Shown here in pieces: positions 16,747 to 27,076 of a stretch of 64,000 nt of DNA. The DNA is taken from assembly GCF_002215035.1 (NCBI RefSeq), contig NZ_NKFP01000001.1:1361501-1425500 (forward strand), read 5' to 3'. A model generated the notes under the pieces. The model was not told the origin of the DNA and did not search any database. It saw only the letters and a list, made by a program, of their open reading frames with translations. A program made the translations under genes and the position numbers. Every line of letters starts with the position of its first letter. The first letter of the stretch is position 1. The stretch comes from Leptolyngbya ohadii IS1. Its GTDB lineage: Bacteria; Cyanobacteriota; Cyanobacteriia; Elainellales; Elainellaceae.

Positions 16747-18423
16747 TTTAAGCAGTTGGGCGATCGTGTTTACCAGTTCCTCAGCATTGATCGGCTTTGG
16801 GACATAGGTGTGAAAGCCAGCATTCAGAGCTTGACGGCGATCTTCGGGTCGGGCATAGGCGGTCAGGGCAATGGCTGGGATCTCCTGGTGGGAGGCGCGC
16901 ACCTGGCGAATAAACTGATATCCATCTTCTCCCGGCATCGCAATGTCGCTGATAATGACATCGGGCTGAGTGGATTCCAGAATTGAAAGCGCATCCCCGG
17001 CACAGCAAGCCGCCATCACGGAAGCTCCAGCCTCTTCCAGCACTTTCTGAATAAACTCGCGACTGTCCGCATGATCTTCAACCAGGAGAATTCGCAGGGG
17101 AGCCAGGGAGGGAAATTTTTGTGCTGCAATTTCTGGGGAGCTAAATTTTGCGCTCGTAAAATTCATAATTTCGGCTAAAGGTTCGACCGTTTCCTCCGAA
17201 TGCCAGCTCGCAATGGGCAGATGCACCGTAAACGTTGTGCCCTGATGCCGACCGTCGCTGTGTACCTCAATCTTGCCGTTGTGCAGTTCGACCAGCTGCC
17301 GCACGATCGCCAGTCCTAATCCTAAACCGCCCTGTAGGCGCGTCGAAGAGCTATCCGCCTGCCGAAAGTGATCAAATACATGGGGCAGGAATTCTGGATC
17401 GATGCCAATGCCCGTATCGCTAATATGCAGTTTCATCCAGCCCTTCGCCGGAGATGCAATCCGTAAGCTGACGGTTCCGCCTTCCGGGGTAAACTTAATC
17501 GCATTGTTGAGTAAATTCCAGACAATCTGGTGCAATCGCACAGAATCCGCCTGAATTTTTTCGGGCATGGGGTGGGGCGGTACGTCGAGATGAATTGATT
17601 TAGCCTCCGCCTGAGGACGAATGGATTCGATCGCTGCCTCAATGAAAGAAGGGAAATTAATTGGGCGAATCGACAGCTGTACCTTGCCGCGCATCAGTCG
17701 GGAAATGTCGAGAATATCTTCAATTAATCGCACCTGGGTCTGGGCATTTCGTTCGATCGTTTCCAGGGCTTGCCGCATTCGATCAGGGTCAAATTCGCGC
17801 CTCAGCAAAAGCTGTGCCCAGCCCAGAATAGAATTGAGGGGAGTTCGCAGTTCGTGGGAGACGACGGCGAGAAATTCGTCTTTGAGACGGTTGGCATCCT
17901 CGGCTTGCTGGCGAGCGGCTTCCGCACGAATGATTTCTGCGTTTTTGGCGATGAGTTGGGCTGCCTGCCGCTGGACTTCCAGATTTTTCTTAAATAAATC
18001 AATAAATACAGAGACTTTAGAGGTGAGAATGGCAGGCTCGATCGGCTTGTAGAGATAATCAACCGCACCCAGCGTATAGCCCTGCGATCGTAGATCATCG
18101 CTTTCGGTGTATGCCGTGATAAAAATAATGGGCGTATGCTGCGATCGATCGCGCTGACGAATCAGCTGAGCAGTTTCAAACCCGTCCATACCGGGCATTT
18201 GCACGTCGAGCAGAATCACCGCAACATCATGATCTAACAGATATTTGAGGGCAGCAGCACCCGACTGCACCTTGACTAAGTTCTGCCCTAAGCCCTGGAG
18301 TACACGCTCCAGCACTACTAAATTTTCCGGGCGATCGTCCACGAGCAGGACATTCACTGTAGATTCCGGCTGGGTTAGAGGGGAGGCAGAAGGTGAGAGT
18401 CTGGGCTGGATTTGGTGATTCAT
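16726..18423 (-). CDS. Hybrid histidine kinase, REC-HisKA-HATPase-REC
   Basis: A 565-residue soluble protein. The N-terminal receiver (about 20-145) has phospho-acceptor Asp in ILLDVQMPGMDG and Lys in YLYKPIE. A coiled coil leads to HisKA ([15 protein letters not shown]), HATPase_c (LLNNAIKFTPEGG, DTGIGIDPEF, GLGLGLAIV) and a C-terminal receiver (IISDIAMPGEDG, YVPKPIN). It should receive a phosphoryl group at its N-terminus and relay through its own kinase core to the C-terminal receiver. The ATG at 18423 is chosen because AAGGAG lies just upstream; the longer TTG start at 18462 would overlap the CheR gene. It is the last gene of a three-gene operon after the HAMP-array kinase and CheR. Confidence 0.9.
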   Translation of the reverse strand: MNHQIQPRLSPSASPLTQPESTVNVLLVDDRPENLVVLERVLQGLGQNLVKVQSGAAALKYLLDHDVAVILLDVQMPGMDGFETAQLIRQRDRSQHTPIIFITAYTESDDLRSQGYTLGAVDYLYKPIEPAILTSKVSVFIDLFKKNLEVQRQAAQLIAKNAEIIRAEAARQQAEDANRLKDEFLAVVSHELRTPLNSILGWAQLLLRREFDPDRMRQALETIERNAQTQVRLIEDILDISRLMRGKVQLSIRPINFPSFIEAAIESIRPQAEAKSIHLDVPPHPMPEKIQADSVRLHQIVWNLLNNAIKFTPEGGTVSLRIASPAKGWMKLHISDTGIGIDPEFLPHVFDHFRQADSSSTRLQGGLGLGLAIVRQLVELHNGKIEVHSDGRHQGTTFTVHLPIASWHSEETVEPLAEIMNFTSAKFSSPEIAAQKFPSLAPLRILLVEDHADSREFIQKVLEEAGASVMAACCAGDALSILESTQPDVIISDIAMPGEDGYQFIRQVRASHQEIPAIALTAYARPEDRRQALNAGFHTYVPKPINAEELVNTIAQLLKPSAQTA

Positions 18424-18458
18424 TCTCCTTTTTCCTCGAGTGACGAATTGCCTGGCGA

Positions 18459-19295
18459 TCAAGCAACTCTTCGGTAGAGCGGTACCTGAGGCTCCACTGG
18501 CTCATAGCACCGCTGGTACGGCGAAAACTTAAGGCTTTCCTGCTGTCCTAACCCTAGAATTCCAAATCTCCTTAAACTGTCGTGAAATAGCTGATGAACC
18601 CCTGCCTGAAGCTGGGAATTGAAATAGGTGAGAACATTGCGACAAAGAATAACATTAAATTCATTAAAAGAAGCATCTGTGACTAGATTGTGCGCTGCAA
18701 AAACAATCCTCTCTCTTAAGAATGAGTGAATAACAGCTGTGTCATAACTAATGGCATAGTAATCGGAAAGCTGCTGTTTTCCCCCTGCCTGCTGGTAGAG
18801 GAAACTATACTCCTGCATCTGCCGAAGGGTAAAGCTCGCCGATCGGGCTTGGGTTAGAGATGCTTCATTCAGATCGGTTGCATAAATCCGACAGCGATGA
18901 TAGATGCCCTCCTCATACAGCAGGATTGCCATTGAATATACCTCCTCCCCTGTGGAACAGCCCGCGTGCCAGATCCGGAGCGAGGGATAGGTTCGCAGCA
19001 GCGGCACCACCTGATTCCTGAATGCCAGATAAAAGCCTGGATCACGGAACATACTGGTCGTGTTGACCGCCAACTTCAGCAAAAACCGCTCCAGATAGGC
19101 AGGCTCATGCAGAATTTTTTCCTGAAGCCGAGAGACATTTGGCAACTGATGCTCCTGGAGGAAATGCTGAATTCGCCGTTTGATTGACGCCAGCGAGTAG
19201 CTGCGAAAGTCAAACCCATAGTAGCGATGCACTCCCTCCAGAAGAAGCTGAATTTCGAGATCTTCAAGTTCGGCAAGCTGCATGAGTGAGAACAT
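18459..19295 (-). CDS. cheR: CheR-type protein-glutamate methyltransferase
   Basis: The 278-residue protein has the CheR N-terminal helical domain (about 10-75) and a SAM-dependent methyltransferase domain. Its SAM loop is HAGCSTGEEVYS, with the acidic strand IYATDLNEASL and the motif NVILCRNVLTYFN. CheR enzymes methylate Glu side chains of chemoreceptor coiled coils. No chemoreceptor or CheB esterase is in the window, but the upstream kinase (19366-23547) has a long HAMP/coiled-coil array that could be a target, as in cyanobacterial loci where CheR sits between hybrid kinases (inference). The gap from the upstream gene is 70 bases and contains a tandem repeat. Confidence 0.88.
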   Translation of the reverse strand: MFSLMQLAELEDLEIQLLLEGVHRYYGFDFRSYSLASIKRRIQHFLQEHQLPNVSRLQEKILHEPAYLERFLLKLAVNTTSMFRDPGFYLAFRNQVVPLLRTYPSLRIWHAGCSTGEEVYSMAILLYEEGIYHRCRIYATDLNEASLTQARSASFTLRQMQEYSFLYQQAGGKQQLSDYYAISYDTAVIHSFLRERIVFAAHNLVTDASFNEFNVILCRNVLTYFNSQLQAGVHQLFHDSLRRFGILGLGQQESLKFSPYQRCYEPVEPQVPLYRRVA

Positions 19296-19329
19296 GGAAT
19301 TTGCTGAGGAATTTGCTGAACAAGAGATA

Positions 19330-19366
19330 AGCCAGAGGTCAGCCAGAGGTCAGCCAGAGGTCAGCC
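19330..19366. repeat. 11-bp tandem repeat AGCCAGAGGTC
   Basis: Three exact copies of AGCCAGAGGTC plus a 4-base partial copy lie between the HAMP-array kinase and cheR. The end of the array forms part of the kinase stop codon. Confidence 0.85.
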
Positions 19367-22300
19367 TAATGGTGAAGCCAAACCCGCAGCACAGATAGAA
19401 GCTGGTCGGTTTCAACGGGTTTCGTAATGTAGTCCGATGCCCCTGCTTCCATGCATTTCTCCCGATCGCCCCGCATTGCTTTTGCCGTCAGCGCAATAAT
19501 CGGCAAATTTGTAAACTGGCTAATCTGACGGATTGCCCGCGTTGTTTCATAGCCATCCATTTCCGGCATCATCACATCCATTAACACCAGATTAATATCG
19601 GGATGATTTTGCAGCATATTAATCCCTTCTCGACCATTTTCGGCATACAGAATCTCCATTTGATAGCGTTCTAAGACACTTGTCAGAGCAAAAATATTCC
19701 GCACATCATCATCCACAATCAAGATTTTCTTGCCCGCGAGCATCGGATCTTGCTGCTGCGATCGTTCCAGCATTTGTCGCTGCATTTCGGGGAGATCTGC
19801 CTGAACTCGATGCAGGAACAGGGCAGTTTCATCCAGCAATCGTTCCGGCGATCGGACATCCTTGAGGATAATCGTGTCAGAAATGCAGCGCAGTTCCCGT
19901 TCTTCCTGGGCAGATAGCTCCTTCCCGGTGTAGATAATAATGGGCAGATGGCTCAGGTTCGGGTCTTGTTTAATCTGGTCAATGAAGACAAACCCATCCA
20001 TATCCGGCAGCCCTAGATCGAGGACGAGGCAGTCGAAACGACCCGATCGCAATGCCTCCAGTGCTTCTGCGCCCGTTGCCATCGCCGTAATTGCCACATC
20101 GCTGCTGCCAATCAGTTCGACGAGCGTTTGCCGCTGAAGGTCGTCATCTTCAACAATCAGCAAATTCTTCATCGGACGCTCAACAAACTCCTTCAGGCTT
20201 GCCAGCGCATTTAGCAAGGATTCACTGTTGACGGGTTTTTGCAGATAGGCAAGCGCACCCTGGCGTAAACTGCGCTGTAGACCTTCCTCCACCGACATAA
20301 TGTGAACCGGAATATGGCGCGTATCCGGATGATGCTTCAGCCGATCCAACACCATCCAGCCATCCAGCACCGGGAGGCGAATATCGAGCATGATTGCGGT
20401 CGGTTTGAACTGCTGTGCCATCTCCAGACCTACATTGCCGCGCGTGGCAACCAGTCCTTTGAAGCCCTGCTCTCGCGCCAGATCCAGAAGAATGCGGGCA
20501 AAGTTTAGGTCATCCTCAATAATCAGAAGGGTTAAATCGTCCGGCTGAATGGTATCGCGATCGTCCTCAATAGCGCGATCGAGCATGACGGTTGCGGTTG
20601 CAGGCTGCTCGTTACCTGCGGGTTGCGGAACAGAGGAGATGGCGATCGCTCTTGCTGCGGACTGGAACGCCGAGGGTGGGAGAGACGACGTATCCGGCTC
20701 AGAGCCTAAGCCCCAGCGTCCGCTTTCTATTTGCGGCACATAGAACGTAAACGTGCTGCCCCGACCCAGTTCACTCTGGAGGCGAATCTCACCGCCCAGC
20801 AGACGGGCAATCTCGCGACTGATCGACAAGCCCAAGCCCGTTCCCCCATATCGGCGAGAGGTGGTTCCATCTGCCTGCTGGAAGGCTTCAAAAATGACCT
20901 GCTGTTTATCGGGGGCAATACCAATGCCCGTATCCGAAACCGAAAAAGCAATCACGCGATCGGCGCGGTTCAGCGTCTCTTTGTCAAAACTCCAGCCTCC
21001 GGTTGCCAGACTCACGCTCAGGCGGACTTGACCCTGCTCCGTAAACTTAAAGGCGTTCGAGAGCAGGTTTTTCAGCACTTGCTGCAATCGTTTTGCATCG
21101 GTGTAGATGCTGCGCGGGAGCTGCGGGTCAAACTGCATCTGAAATTCCAGATTGCGATCCTGTGCCACCTGCCGGAAGGTGCGATCGAGATGATTGCGGA
21201 GGTCGGTCATCGACATGGATTCCGACTCGATCGACATAGTGCCCGATTCAATCTTCGCCAGATCCAGAATGTCGTTAATTAGCCCCAGCAGATCGTTCCC
21301 GGCAGAATAAATGGTTCGTGCGTATTCAATTTGCTTGTCGGTCAGGTTGCCATCGCTGTTGTCAGCAAAGAGTCGTGCCAGAATCAGTAAACTGTTGAGC
21401 GGCGTTCGCAGTTCGTGGGACATATTCGCCAGGAATTCCGACTTGTACTTGGAACTGAGGGCAAGCTGTTCGGCTTTTTCTTCCAGCGATCGTCGTGCCT
21501 GTTCAATTTCCTGATTCTTACGCTCCACTTCCCGATTTTGCACCACCAGCAGTTCCGCTTTTTCCTCCAGCTCCTCATTGGTTTGCTGAAGCTGTTCCTG
21601 CTGATTCTTGAGCAGTTCCTCAGAGGCTTTGAGCGACTGTGCCTGCTGCTCTAATCGCTGGTTGGTTCCCGTTAGCTCTTTCTGCTGGGTTTGCAGCTCC
21701 TCTGCCAGGGATTGGGACTGTTTCAGCAGTTCCTCTGTTCTCATACTGGCGGCAATCGTATTCAGCACGATCGCGATACTTTCGGTTAATTGATCGAAGA
21801 ACGTGAGGTGAATATCGCTGAACCGGGAGAAGGAGGCAAGCTCAATTACCGCCGTCACCTGTCCCTCAAACAGGACGGGCAGCGCAACGGCATTGAGCGG
21901 AGTAGATTCGCCCAATCCAGAGCTGATCTTGATGTAGTCCGCCGGAACTTCGGTGAGCAAAATCCGCTCCTTCTCCAGGGCACACTGCCCGATCAGTCCT
22001 TCGCCAAGTTGGAAGCGGTTGCCCAGGTGCTTGCGCTCCCGATAAGCATAGGTGCTGATCAGTTTGAGATAGGGCGTATGGTTCTCGCCCGCATCCATCA
22101 GATAGAAGACGCCGTGCTGTGCTGAAACCAGGGGAGCCAGTTCCGACAGAATCAGCTTGGACACTGTTTCGAGATCGCGCTGACCTTGCAGCATTCGGGT
22201 AAATTTCGCCAGGTTTGTCTTCAGCCAGTCCTGCTCGGTATTCTTCTGCGTGGTTTCGCGCAGGTTTTCGATCATCTGGTTGATGTTGTCCTTGAGGACG

Positions 22301-23547
22301 GCAACTTCCCCTTTTGCTTCGACGGAAATCGATCGCGTTAAATCGCCCTTGGTTACTGCGGTTGCCACTTCGGCGATCGCTCTTACCTGAGTGGTCAAAT
22401 TGGCTGCCAGCTCGTTCACGTTGTCCGTGAGGTCGCGCCAGGTTCCCGATGCGCCCGGTACTTTTGCCTGTCCGCCCAATTTGCCTTCGCTGCCCACTTC
22501 CCGCGCCACCGTCGTCACCTGCTCTGCAAAGGTTGCCAGGGTATCGATCATTTCGTTGATCGTGTCGGCTAGCGTTTCAATTTCGCCTTTGGCATCCAGC
22601 ATTAGCTTCAGCTTCAAATTGCCGTTTGCCACAGCGGTCACAACTCGCGCAATCCCTCGTACCTGTGCCGTCAGGTTGCTTGCCATCGAGTTTACGTTAT
22701 CGGTGAGATCCTTCCAGGTTCCCGCCACCCCGACCACCTGCGCCTGACCGCCTAGCTTACCCTCAGTTCCCACTTCCCGCGCCACCCGCGTTACCTCAGA
22801 GGCGAAAGAGTTGAGCTGATCCACCATCGTATTGATTGTGTTCTTCAGCTCCAGGATTTCGCCTTTCACATCCACGGTGATTTTTTTGGACAGATCGCCA
22901 TTTGCTACTGCCGTCGTCACTTCTGCAATGTTTCGCACCTGAGCGGTTAAGCTGCCTGCCATGAAGTTCACGCTATCGGTCAGGTCTTTCCAGGTTCCCG
23001 CAACCCCCTTAACCTGTGCCTGTCCTCCCAGTTTTCCTTCTGCGCCTACCTCTCTCGCGACCCGCGTTACCTCAGAGGCGAAGGAGTTGAGCTGATCCAC
23101 CATCGTATTGACAATTCGAGCGGTCTGCAAAAACTCGCCTTGTAGCGGTCTGCCCTCAATTTCGGTGGCGATCGTCTGCGTCAAGTTTCCGGTTGCCACT
23201 GCCCGAATCACCCGCGTCGTCTCCGTCATGGGCTGTACCAGATCGGTGATCAAATCATTCACCGAGCCGATCGATGCCTTCCATGCCCCCTTTGCATTCT
23301 CGATCGAGGCGCGTTCGCTAATTCTGCCCTCCTTGCCAACAACTCGGCTAATATGTTCCAGTTCACCTGCCATTTGCTCATTCATCTCAATGATGTCGTT
23401 GAGCGTGTCAGCAATCTTGCCTGCAATGCCTGTCTGATCGAGCGGCATACGGGCAGAGAAGTTGCCTTTTTTGACTTCAACCAGCGTTTTGAGAAGCTGC
23501 TGAAGATCCAGGCTATCGGAGTTAGAAGAGCGGGATGCAGTGGTCAT
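19366..23547 (-). CDS. Soluble HAMP-array hybrid kinase with GAF and three receivers
   Basis: The 1393-residue protein has no transmembrane segment. About five HAMP-type units fill residues 20-460, recognisable by repeats of [16 protein letters not shown]...GTWxDLTDxVN and AVANGDLxxKI; this resembles group III (Nik1/Os-1-like) kinases. A GAF domain (about 470-620), a long Gln/Glu-rich coiled coil (620-740), HisKA ([15 protein letters not shown]) and HATPase_c ([30 protein letters not shown]) follow. Three receivers come next, with Asp in [16 protein letters not shown] and LVLMDVMMP; all three look phosphorylatable. It heads the operon with cheR and the REC-kinase-REC gene. HAMP arrays of this kind often sense osmotic or envelope stress in fungi; the bacterial signal is unknown. 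Confidence 0.92.
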   Translation of the reverse strand: MTTASRSSNSDSLDLQQLLKTLVEVKKGNFSARMPLDQTGIAGKIADTLNDIIEMNEQMAGELEHISRVVGKEGRISERASIENAKGAWKASIGSVNDLITDLVQPMTETTRVIRAVATGNLTQTIATEIEGRPLQGEFLQTARIVNTMVDQLNSFASEVTRVAREVGAEGKLGGQAQVKGVAGTWKDLTDSVNFMAGSLTAQVRNIAEVTTAVANGDLSKKITVDVKGEILELKNTINTMVDQLNSFASEVTRVAREVGTEGKLGGQAQVVGVAGTWKDLTDNVNSMASNLTAQVRGIARVVTAVANGNLKLKLMLDAKGEIETLADTINEMIDTLATFAEQVTTVAREVGSEGKLGGQAKVPGASGTWRDLTDNVNELAANLTTQVRAIAEVATAVTKGDLTRSISVEAKGEVAVLKDNINQMIENLRETTQKNTEQDWLKTNLAKFTRMLQGQRDLETVSKLILSELAPLVSAQHGVFYLMDAGENHTPYLKLISTYAYRERKHLGNRFQLGEGLIGQCALEKERILLTEVPADYIKISSGLGESTPLNAVALPVLFEGQVTAVIELASFSRFSDIHLTFFDQLTESIAIVLNTIAASMRTEELLKQSQSLAEELQTQQKELTGTNQRLEQQAQSLKASEELLKNQQEQLQQTNEELEEKAELLVVQNREVERKNQEIEQARRSLEEKAEQLALSSKYKSEFLANMSHELRTPLNSLLILARLFADNSDGNLTDKQIEYARTIYSAGNDLLGLINDILDLAKIESGTMSIESESMSMTDLRNHLDRTFRQVAQDRNLEFQMQFDPQLPRSIYTDAKRLQQVLKNLLSNAFKFTEQGQVRLSVSLATGGWSFDKETLNRADRVIAFSVSDTGIGIAPDKQQVIFEAFQQADGTTSRRYGGTGLGLSISREIARLLGGEIRLQSELGRGSTFTFYVPQIESGRWGLGSEPDTSSLPPSAFQSAARAIAISSVPQPAGNEQPATATVMLDRAIEDDRDTIQPDDLTLLIIEDDLNFARILLDLAREQGFKGLVATRGNVGLEMAQQFKPTAIMLDIRLPVLDGWMVLDRLKHHPDTRHIPVHIMSVEEGLQRSLRQGALAYLQKPVNSESLLNALASLKEFVERPMKNLLIVEDDDLQRQTLVELIGSSDVAITAMATGAEALEALRSGRFDCLVLDLGLPDMDGFVFIDQIKQDPNLSHLPIIIYTGKELSAQEERELRCISDTIILKDVRSPERLLDETALFLHRVQADLPEMQRQMLERSQQQDPMLAGKKILIVDDDVRNIFALTSVLERYQMEILYAENGREGINMLQNHPDINLVLMDVMMPEMDGYETTRAIRQISQFTNLPIIALTAKAMRGDREKCMEAGASDYITKPVETDQLLSVLRVWLHH

Positions 23548-24028
23548 GGCGGGTGAAACTTGTGCTCCAGGTCAAAGTCGGTACGTTCTTAGGCTGATCC
23601 ATGCCTAAAGACATACTTCGCCTCATTATCCGTTCTCTATCCCTATAGATGGCTTCTACCTATAGGAGTAACTCCTGCGGTTCTGTCTCAAGATAGAAGA
23701 CTTTTTCAAAAGATTAATTAGCGCTGTCTATGAGCAATATTCTTCCTTGATATCAGCTATTCGTTTTATTACAGAAATAGAATAAATAATCGCTTTGATG
23801 CTCTATTGCGATCGTTTCCTGCGATCGTTTCCTGCAATTGTCTCTGCAAATAACCATTTTCGCAGAGTAAAGGCTATGCAGAATAAAGGTTACATAAGAA
23901 AAGAAGATATATCGCTGGAGAAATAATTTAGATAAGCTGCGATATTGCTGGCTATACGATGAATTTTCTGATTGCGCTACAATCACGTTGATGTAGCCTA
24001 ATATTCTGGTGAATAAAGGAATTGCTGC
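23548..24028. other. Divergent intergenic region
   Basis: This 481-base gap separates the divergent HAMP-array kinase and the small gene at 24029. It is AT-rich compared with its neighbours. A short direct repeat, GCGATCGTTTCCT, occurs twice near 23808-23835. No gene is supported; promoters in both directions are expected. Confidence 0.5.
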
Positions 24029-24358
24029 TTGCAAAATCAACCATCGAATCAAACACCAAGTGCTGAAGATCTCAATCATGTGACTGAGGCTGTCGTCAAC
24101 GCGATTTTAAAGGTGGGGCATACTCAAGACCTGGAAGAAGCGCTAATTATTCGCAACGAGCTGCGCCGCTTGCCAGACCAACTGCTGACTGAAATCCTGA
24201 ATCAGGTCATCCTGCGGCTGGTGCCGATCGATCCCCTGCTCTGTCGCTGGTTTATTATTGATGTCTTTCTCCGCGACGCCCCGCCGGAGGGTAGAGCCGA
24301 TGTTGCAGAACGAATTAACATCCTGTTAGCAGACCTGCAATCGTCCCAGTCCTCATAA
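24029..24358 (+). CDS. Small conserved-looking protein of unknown function
   Basis: A 109-residue, probably all-helical soluble protein (TEAVVNAILKVGHTQDLEEA, LPDQLLTEILNQVI). The start is taken as TTG at 24029 because AAGGA (24016-24020) lies 8 bases before it and no in-frame ATG fits. It has a Leu-rich amphipathic pattern suggesting a helical-bundle adaptor, but I do not recognise a family. It is convergent with the split kinase gene and divergent from the HAMP-array kinase. Confidence 0.55.
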   Translation: MQNQPSNQTPSAEDLNHVTEAVVNAILKVGHTQDLEEALIIRNELRRLPDQLLTEILNQVILRLVPIDPLLCRWFIIDVFLRDAPPEGRADVAERINILLADLQSSQSS

Positions 24359-24392
24359 GTTTGCAGGCAATCCAGCCCACGGCTGATCGAAC

Positions 24393-26078
24393 TCAGCGGT
24401 TTTCAACTAAATCGGCGATCGTCCTGATCAGTTCTTCGGGTTCAACGGGTTTTGCCAGATGACGCTGAAAGCCAACCTGAAGAGCTTGCTCCTGGTCGTA
24501 TTCCCCCGCATAGGCAGTGAGCGCGATCGCAATGATTTGCCCTCCCTGGTCTATCGGCAGAGCGCGAATTTGCTGCATTAGCGTATAGCCATCGATGTCA
24601 GGCATTCCAATATCGCTTAGCACGACATCGGGCTTAAACTGCATGAGCTGGGTCAGGGCTTCCCTGGCAGAAGCAGAGACCCTCACGATGGCTCCCGTTT
24701 GTTCCAGGCAGTATTGAATGAAGTCTCTTGTATCCATTTCATCGTCCACCACCAGAATTTGGACGTTCTTCAAATCGAGGCATTCCTGGCATCGCTGAGG
24801 ACTAAGATTGACGATTTCTGGACTCGCCATGAGGGGAAGGTTAACCGTGAAAGTTGCTCCCAAACCCTCTCCTGGACTATCGGCGCGAATGGTGCCGCCA
24901 TGCAGTTCCACCAGGTGCCGCACGATCGCAAGTCCTAGCCCTAAGCCGCCAAACTGCCGAGTGGTTGTGCTATCTGCTTGGCGGAAGTAGTCAAAAACGT
25001 AGGGAAGAAAGTTGGCAGAAATCCCCTTTCCTGTATCCCTTACCGTGATTTGCGCCTGGTTCCCGATTTGCGCGAGCTGCACCTCCACTCGTCCCCCGGC
25101 GGGCGTGAATTTAACCGCATTAGAAAGCAAGTTCCACACAATTTGCTGTAAGCGGGTTGAATCGCCTGAAACAAGCCCGACCTGCGGTGCCAATTGAGCC
25201 TCGATCCGAATTGCTTTCGCATCTGCCGCCAGATGCACGGTTTCCATCGCTGCCCTCACAGTAGACGCCAGATCAACCGGACTCGTTGTGAGGTTGAGTT
25301 TGCCCTGCAAAATTCGGGAAATATCGAGCAGATCCTCGATCAGTCTGGCTTGCAGTTCCGCGTTGCGCTCGATCGTTGCCAGGGCTTGCTTTGTCCGGGA
25401 CTCGTCAAGTTTGCCGCTTTGCAAGAGCTTTGCCCAGCCCAGAATCGGATTCAGGGGAGTTCGCAGCTCGTGGGACAGCACCGCCAAAAACTCATCGCGG
25501 GTGCGGTTTGCCGCTTCGGCTGCTTTTCGTGCCGCTTCGGTCTGCTGGAGTAATGTTTCTCGCTCGGCTTCCGCCTGCTTTCGTTCTGTTAAGTCGATAT
25601 AAAAGGCAATCATTTCCTGCTGCTGGTCGTAGGGTTCCTGAAGCAGGGCTGCCCCAATCAAAATGGGAACGCGGCTTCCGTCCTTGCGAATGTATTCCTT
25701 CTCAAAGGGCACGGCTACCCCCTGGGTTCTCAGTTCTATGACGGCTCTTTCATCAAGGTAAAGCTGTTCAGGCGGAGTAATGTCTGTCCATCGGATCTCT
25801 CCTGCATTAAATTCCGAGCGGGAATAGCCGACCATGTTGAGAAAATAGTCATTGACATAGCCAATGCCGCCTGAAAAATCACCGAAGGCAACGCCAAACA
25901 TATTGGATTCCACCAGCCGCCGAAAGCGCCGCTCACTTTCCCGCACCTCTTCTTCCGCCCGTTTGCGATCGCTGATATCAAGAATGAAGCTAATCACCTG
26001 TTCTGGATCATCTTGGCTTTGTTGCATGATGAGAGAAGGTGAGACCTGCCTTACGGTCTTCCTGGTATTAAGCTTCAA
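24393..26078 (-). CDS. Kinase half of the split gene (PAS-HisKA-HATPase-REC)
   Basis: This open frame holds the last part of one PAS domain, a full PAS domain, HisKA, HATPase_c and a C-terminal receiver, all with intact key motifs. Its first 20 or so codons come from the IS end: a TTG at 26078 overlaps the transposase stop (GCTTAA) by 11 bases, and an ATG lies inside the IS terminal repeat at 26025-26027. Expression would depend on read-through or translational coupling from the transposase. If made, it would be a soluble kinase without the DUF4118 membrane domain. Confidence 0.6.
   Translation of the reverse strand: MKLNTRKTVRQVSPSLIMQQSQDDPEQVISFILDISDRKRAEEEVRESERRFRRLVESNMFGVAFGDFSGGIGYVNDYFLNMVGYSRSEFNAGEIRWTDITPPEQLYLDERAVIELRTQGVAVPFEKEYIRKDGSRVPILIGAALLQEPYDQQQEMIAFYIDLTERKQAEAERETLLQQTEAARKAAEAANRTRDEFLAVLSHELRTPLNPILGWAKLLQSGKLDESRTKQALATIERNAELQARLIEDLLDISRILQGKLNLTTSPVDLASTVRAAMETVHLAADAKAIRIEAQLAPQVGLVSGDSTRLQQIVWNLLSNAVKFTPAGGRVEVQLAQIGNQAQITVRDTGKGISANFLPYVFDYFRQADSTTTRQFGGLGLGLAIVRHLVELHGGTIRADSPGEGLGATFTVNLPLMASPEIVNLSPQRCQECLDLKNVQILVVDDEMDTRDFIQYCLEQTGAIVRVSASAREALTQLMQFKPDVVLSDIGMPDIDGYTLMQQIRALPIDQGGQIIAIALTAYAGEYDQEQALQVGFQRHLAKPVEPEELIRTIADLVENR
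26006..26014. repeat. Target-site duplication, left copy
   Basis: GATCATCTT directly abuts the left IS end and is repeated exactly at 27077-27085. A 9-bp duplication is typical of the IS903 subgroup of the IS5 family. Confidence 0.92.
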
Positions 26079-27076
26079 CTTTGTAGCTATTGGGCTTGGC
26101 GATCTGGATCATACGGTTCAGTGCAGCACATTTGATGAACAGTTCCACCGCCTGGTTGTCAAATTTACGCGCACTCAGATTACCACCCAAAATGGTCTTC
26201 AGCCGAAACATTGTGGTTTCTGCAATTGAGCGACGATGATAGCCCGAATCCTGTTTCCAACGCTTGCGTCCATGCTTGCGGATATGGCGCAGGTTCTCGT
26301 CACGCGGATGCGGATTGCCCTTGCAATTGCCATGCTGCCAAATCACCGCATCCTGGCGCGGCGGAATCACCGCTTTGGCTCCTTGGGCGGCAATCTCGTC
26401 ATAGCAATGACGATGGTCATATGCCCCATCAGTTGAGACTTGTTCTATCGGCTCATCAATGGCTTCCAGTACATCGTTGAGCACTTCTCCATCATGGAAA
26501 TCATTGGTGGTCGCCACTGCTGCCAAGATTTCACCGGTTGCTTCATCCACGCCTAGATGCAGCTTGCGCCAAGTGCGTCGCTTGCTCACTCCGTGTTGAC
26601 GGGTTTTCCATTCCCCTTCCCCATACACTTTCACCCCCGTTGAATCCACCACGACATGGCGAGCGCCTTCTTTCGGCAAAACGGGTAATTCAATGGATAA
26701 GTGACCCAGTCGCCGAGACAGGGTGCTGTGGTCTGGCACCGGTAGGTCGATTCCCATCAACTGGAAAATCGATTCGAGAAAGCCTTGGCACTGCCGTCCA
26801 GCAAGACGATAGACGGCTTTAACGGTCGCCATTGTTTGAATGGCAAGGTCACTGTAGAAGACAGACGCGCCTGGTTTGCCACTCAACTCTTCGATGACCC
26901 ACTGCTCTAGGACAGATTCTTCAAGCCAGAAGGTGAGGCTTCCCCTCTGCTTGAGTCCAGCGTTATACTCAGACCAGTTGCGGATGCGGTATTGAGGTTC
27001 CATGGCTTGTTTTGGTGTGGTAATTGAAACTTACCATGTGCCTACCCTCCGCAACCCCTCTTCATGCAACAACGCC
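26015..27076 (-). mobile_element. IS5-family (IS903-type) insertion sequence, 1062 bp
   Basis: The ends are imperfect inverted repeats: GGCTTTGTTGCATGATGAG at the left and, read inward, GGCGTTGTTGCATGAAGAG at the right (18 of the first 21 bases match). The terminal GGCTTTGTTG is the hallmark of IS903-like elements. The element encodes one complete transposase and is flanked by a perfect 9-bp duplication, so the insertion looks recent. It interrupts the PAS region of a hybrid kinase gene. Confidence 0.93.
26068..27003 (-). CDS. IS5-family transposase
   Basis: The 311-residue DDE transposase is intact. Catalytic residues are visible as Asp in HVVVDSTGVKVYG, Asp in EQVSTDGAYDHRH, and Glu in RRSIAETTMFRLKTILGG with the Y-x(2)-R-x(3)-E signature (YHRRSIAE). 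Length and layout match IS903-type enzymes. With intact ends and gene, the element is probably still able to move. Its stop overlaps the TTG that opens the downstream kinase fragment. Confidence 0.93.
   Translation of the reverse strand: MEPQYRIRNWSEYNAGLKQRGSLTFWLEESVLEQWVIEELSGKPGASVFYSDLAIQTMATVKAVYRLAGRQCQGFLESIFQLMGIDLPVPDHSTLSRRLGHLSIELPVLPKEGARHVVVDSTGVKVYGEGEWKTRQHGVSKRRTWRKLHLGVDEATGEILAAVATTNDFHDGEVLNDVLEAIDEPIEQVSTDGAYDHRHCYDEIAAQGAKAVIPPRQDAVIWQHGNCKGNPHPRDENLRHIRKHGRKRWKQDSGYHRRSIAETTMFRLKTILGGNLSARKFDNQAVELFIKCAALNRMIQIAKPNSYKVEA

Noticed and set aside
20731-21282. 183-codon frame opposite the HAMP-array kinase
   Set aside because: The opposite strand carries intact HisKA/HATPase motifs, and this frame has no start signal or family pattern.
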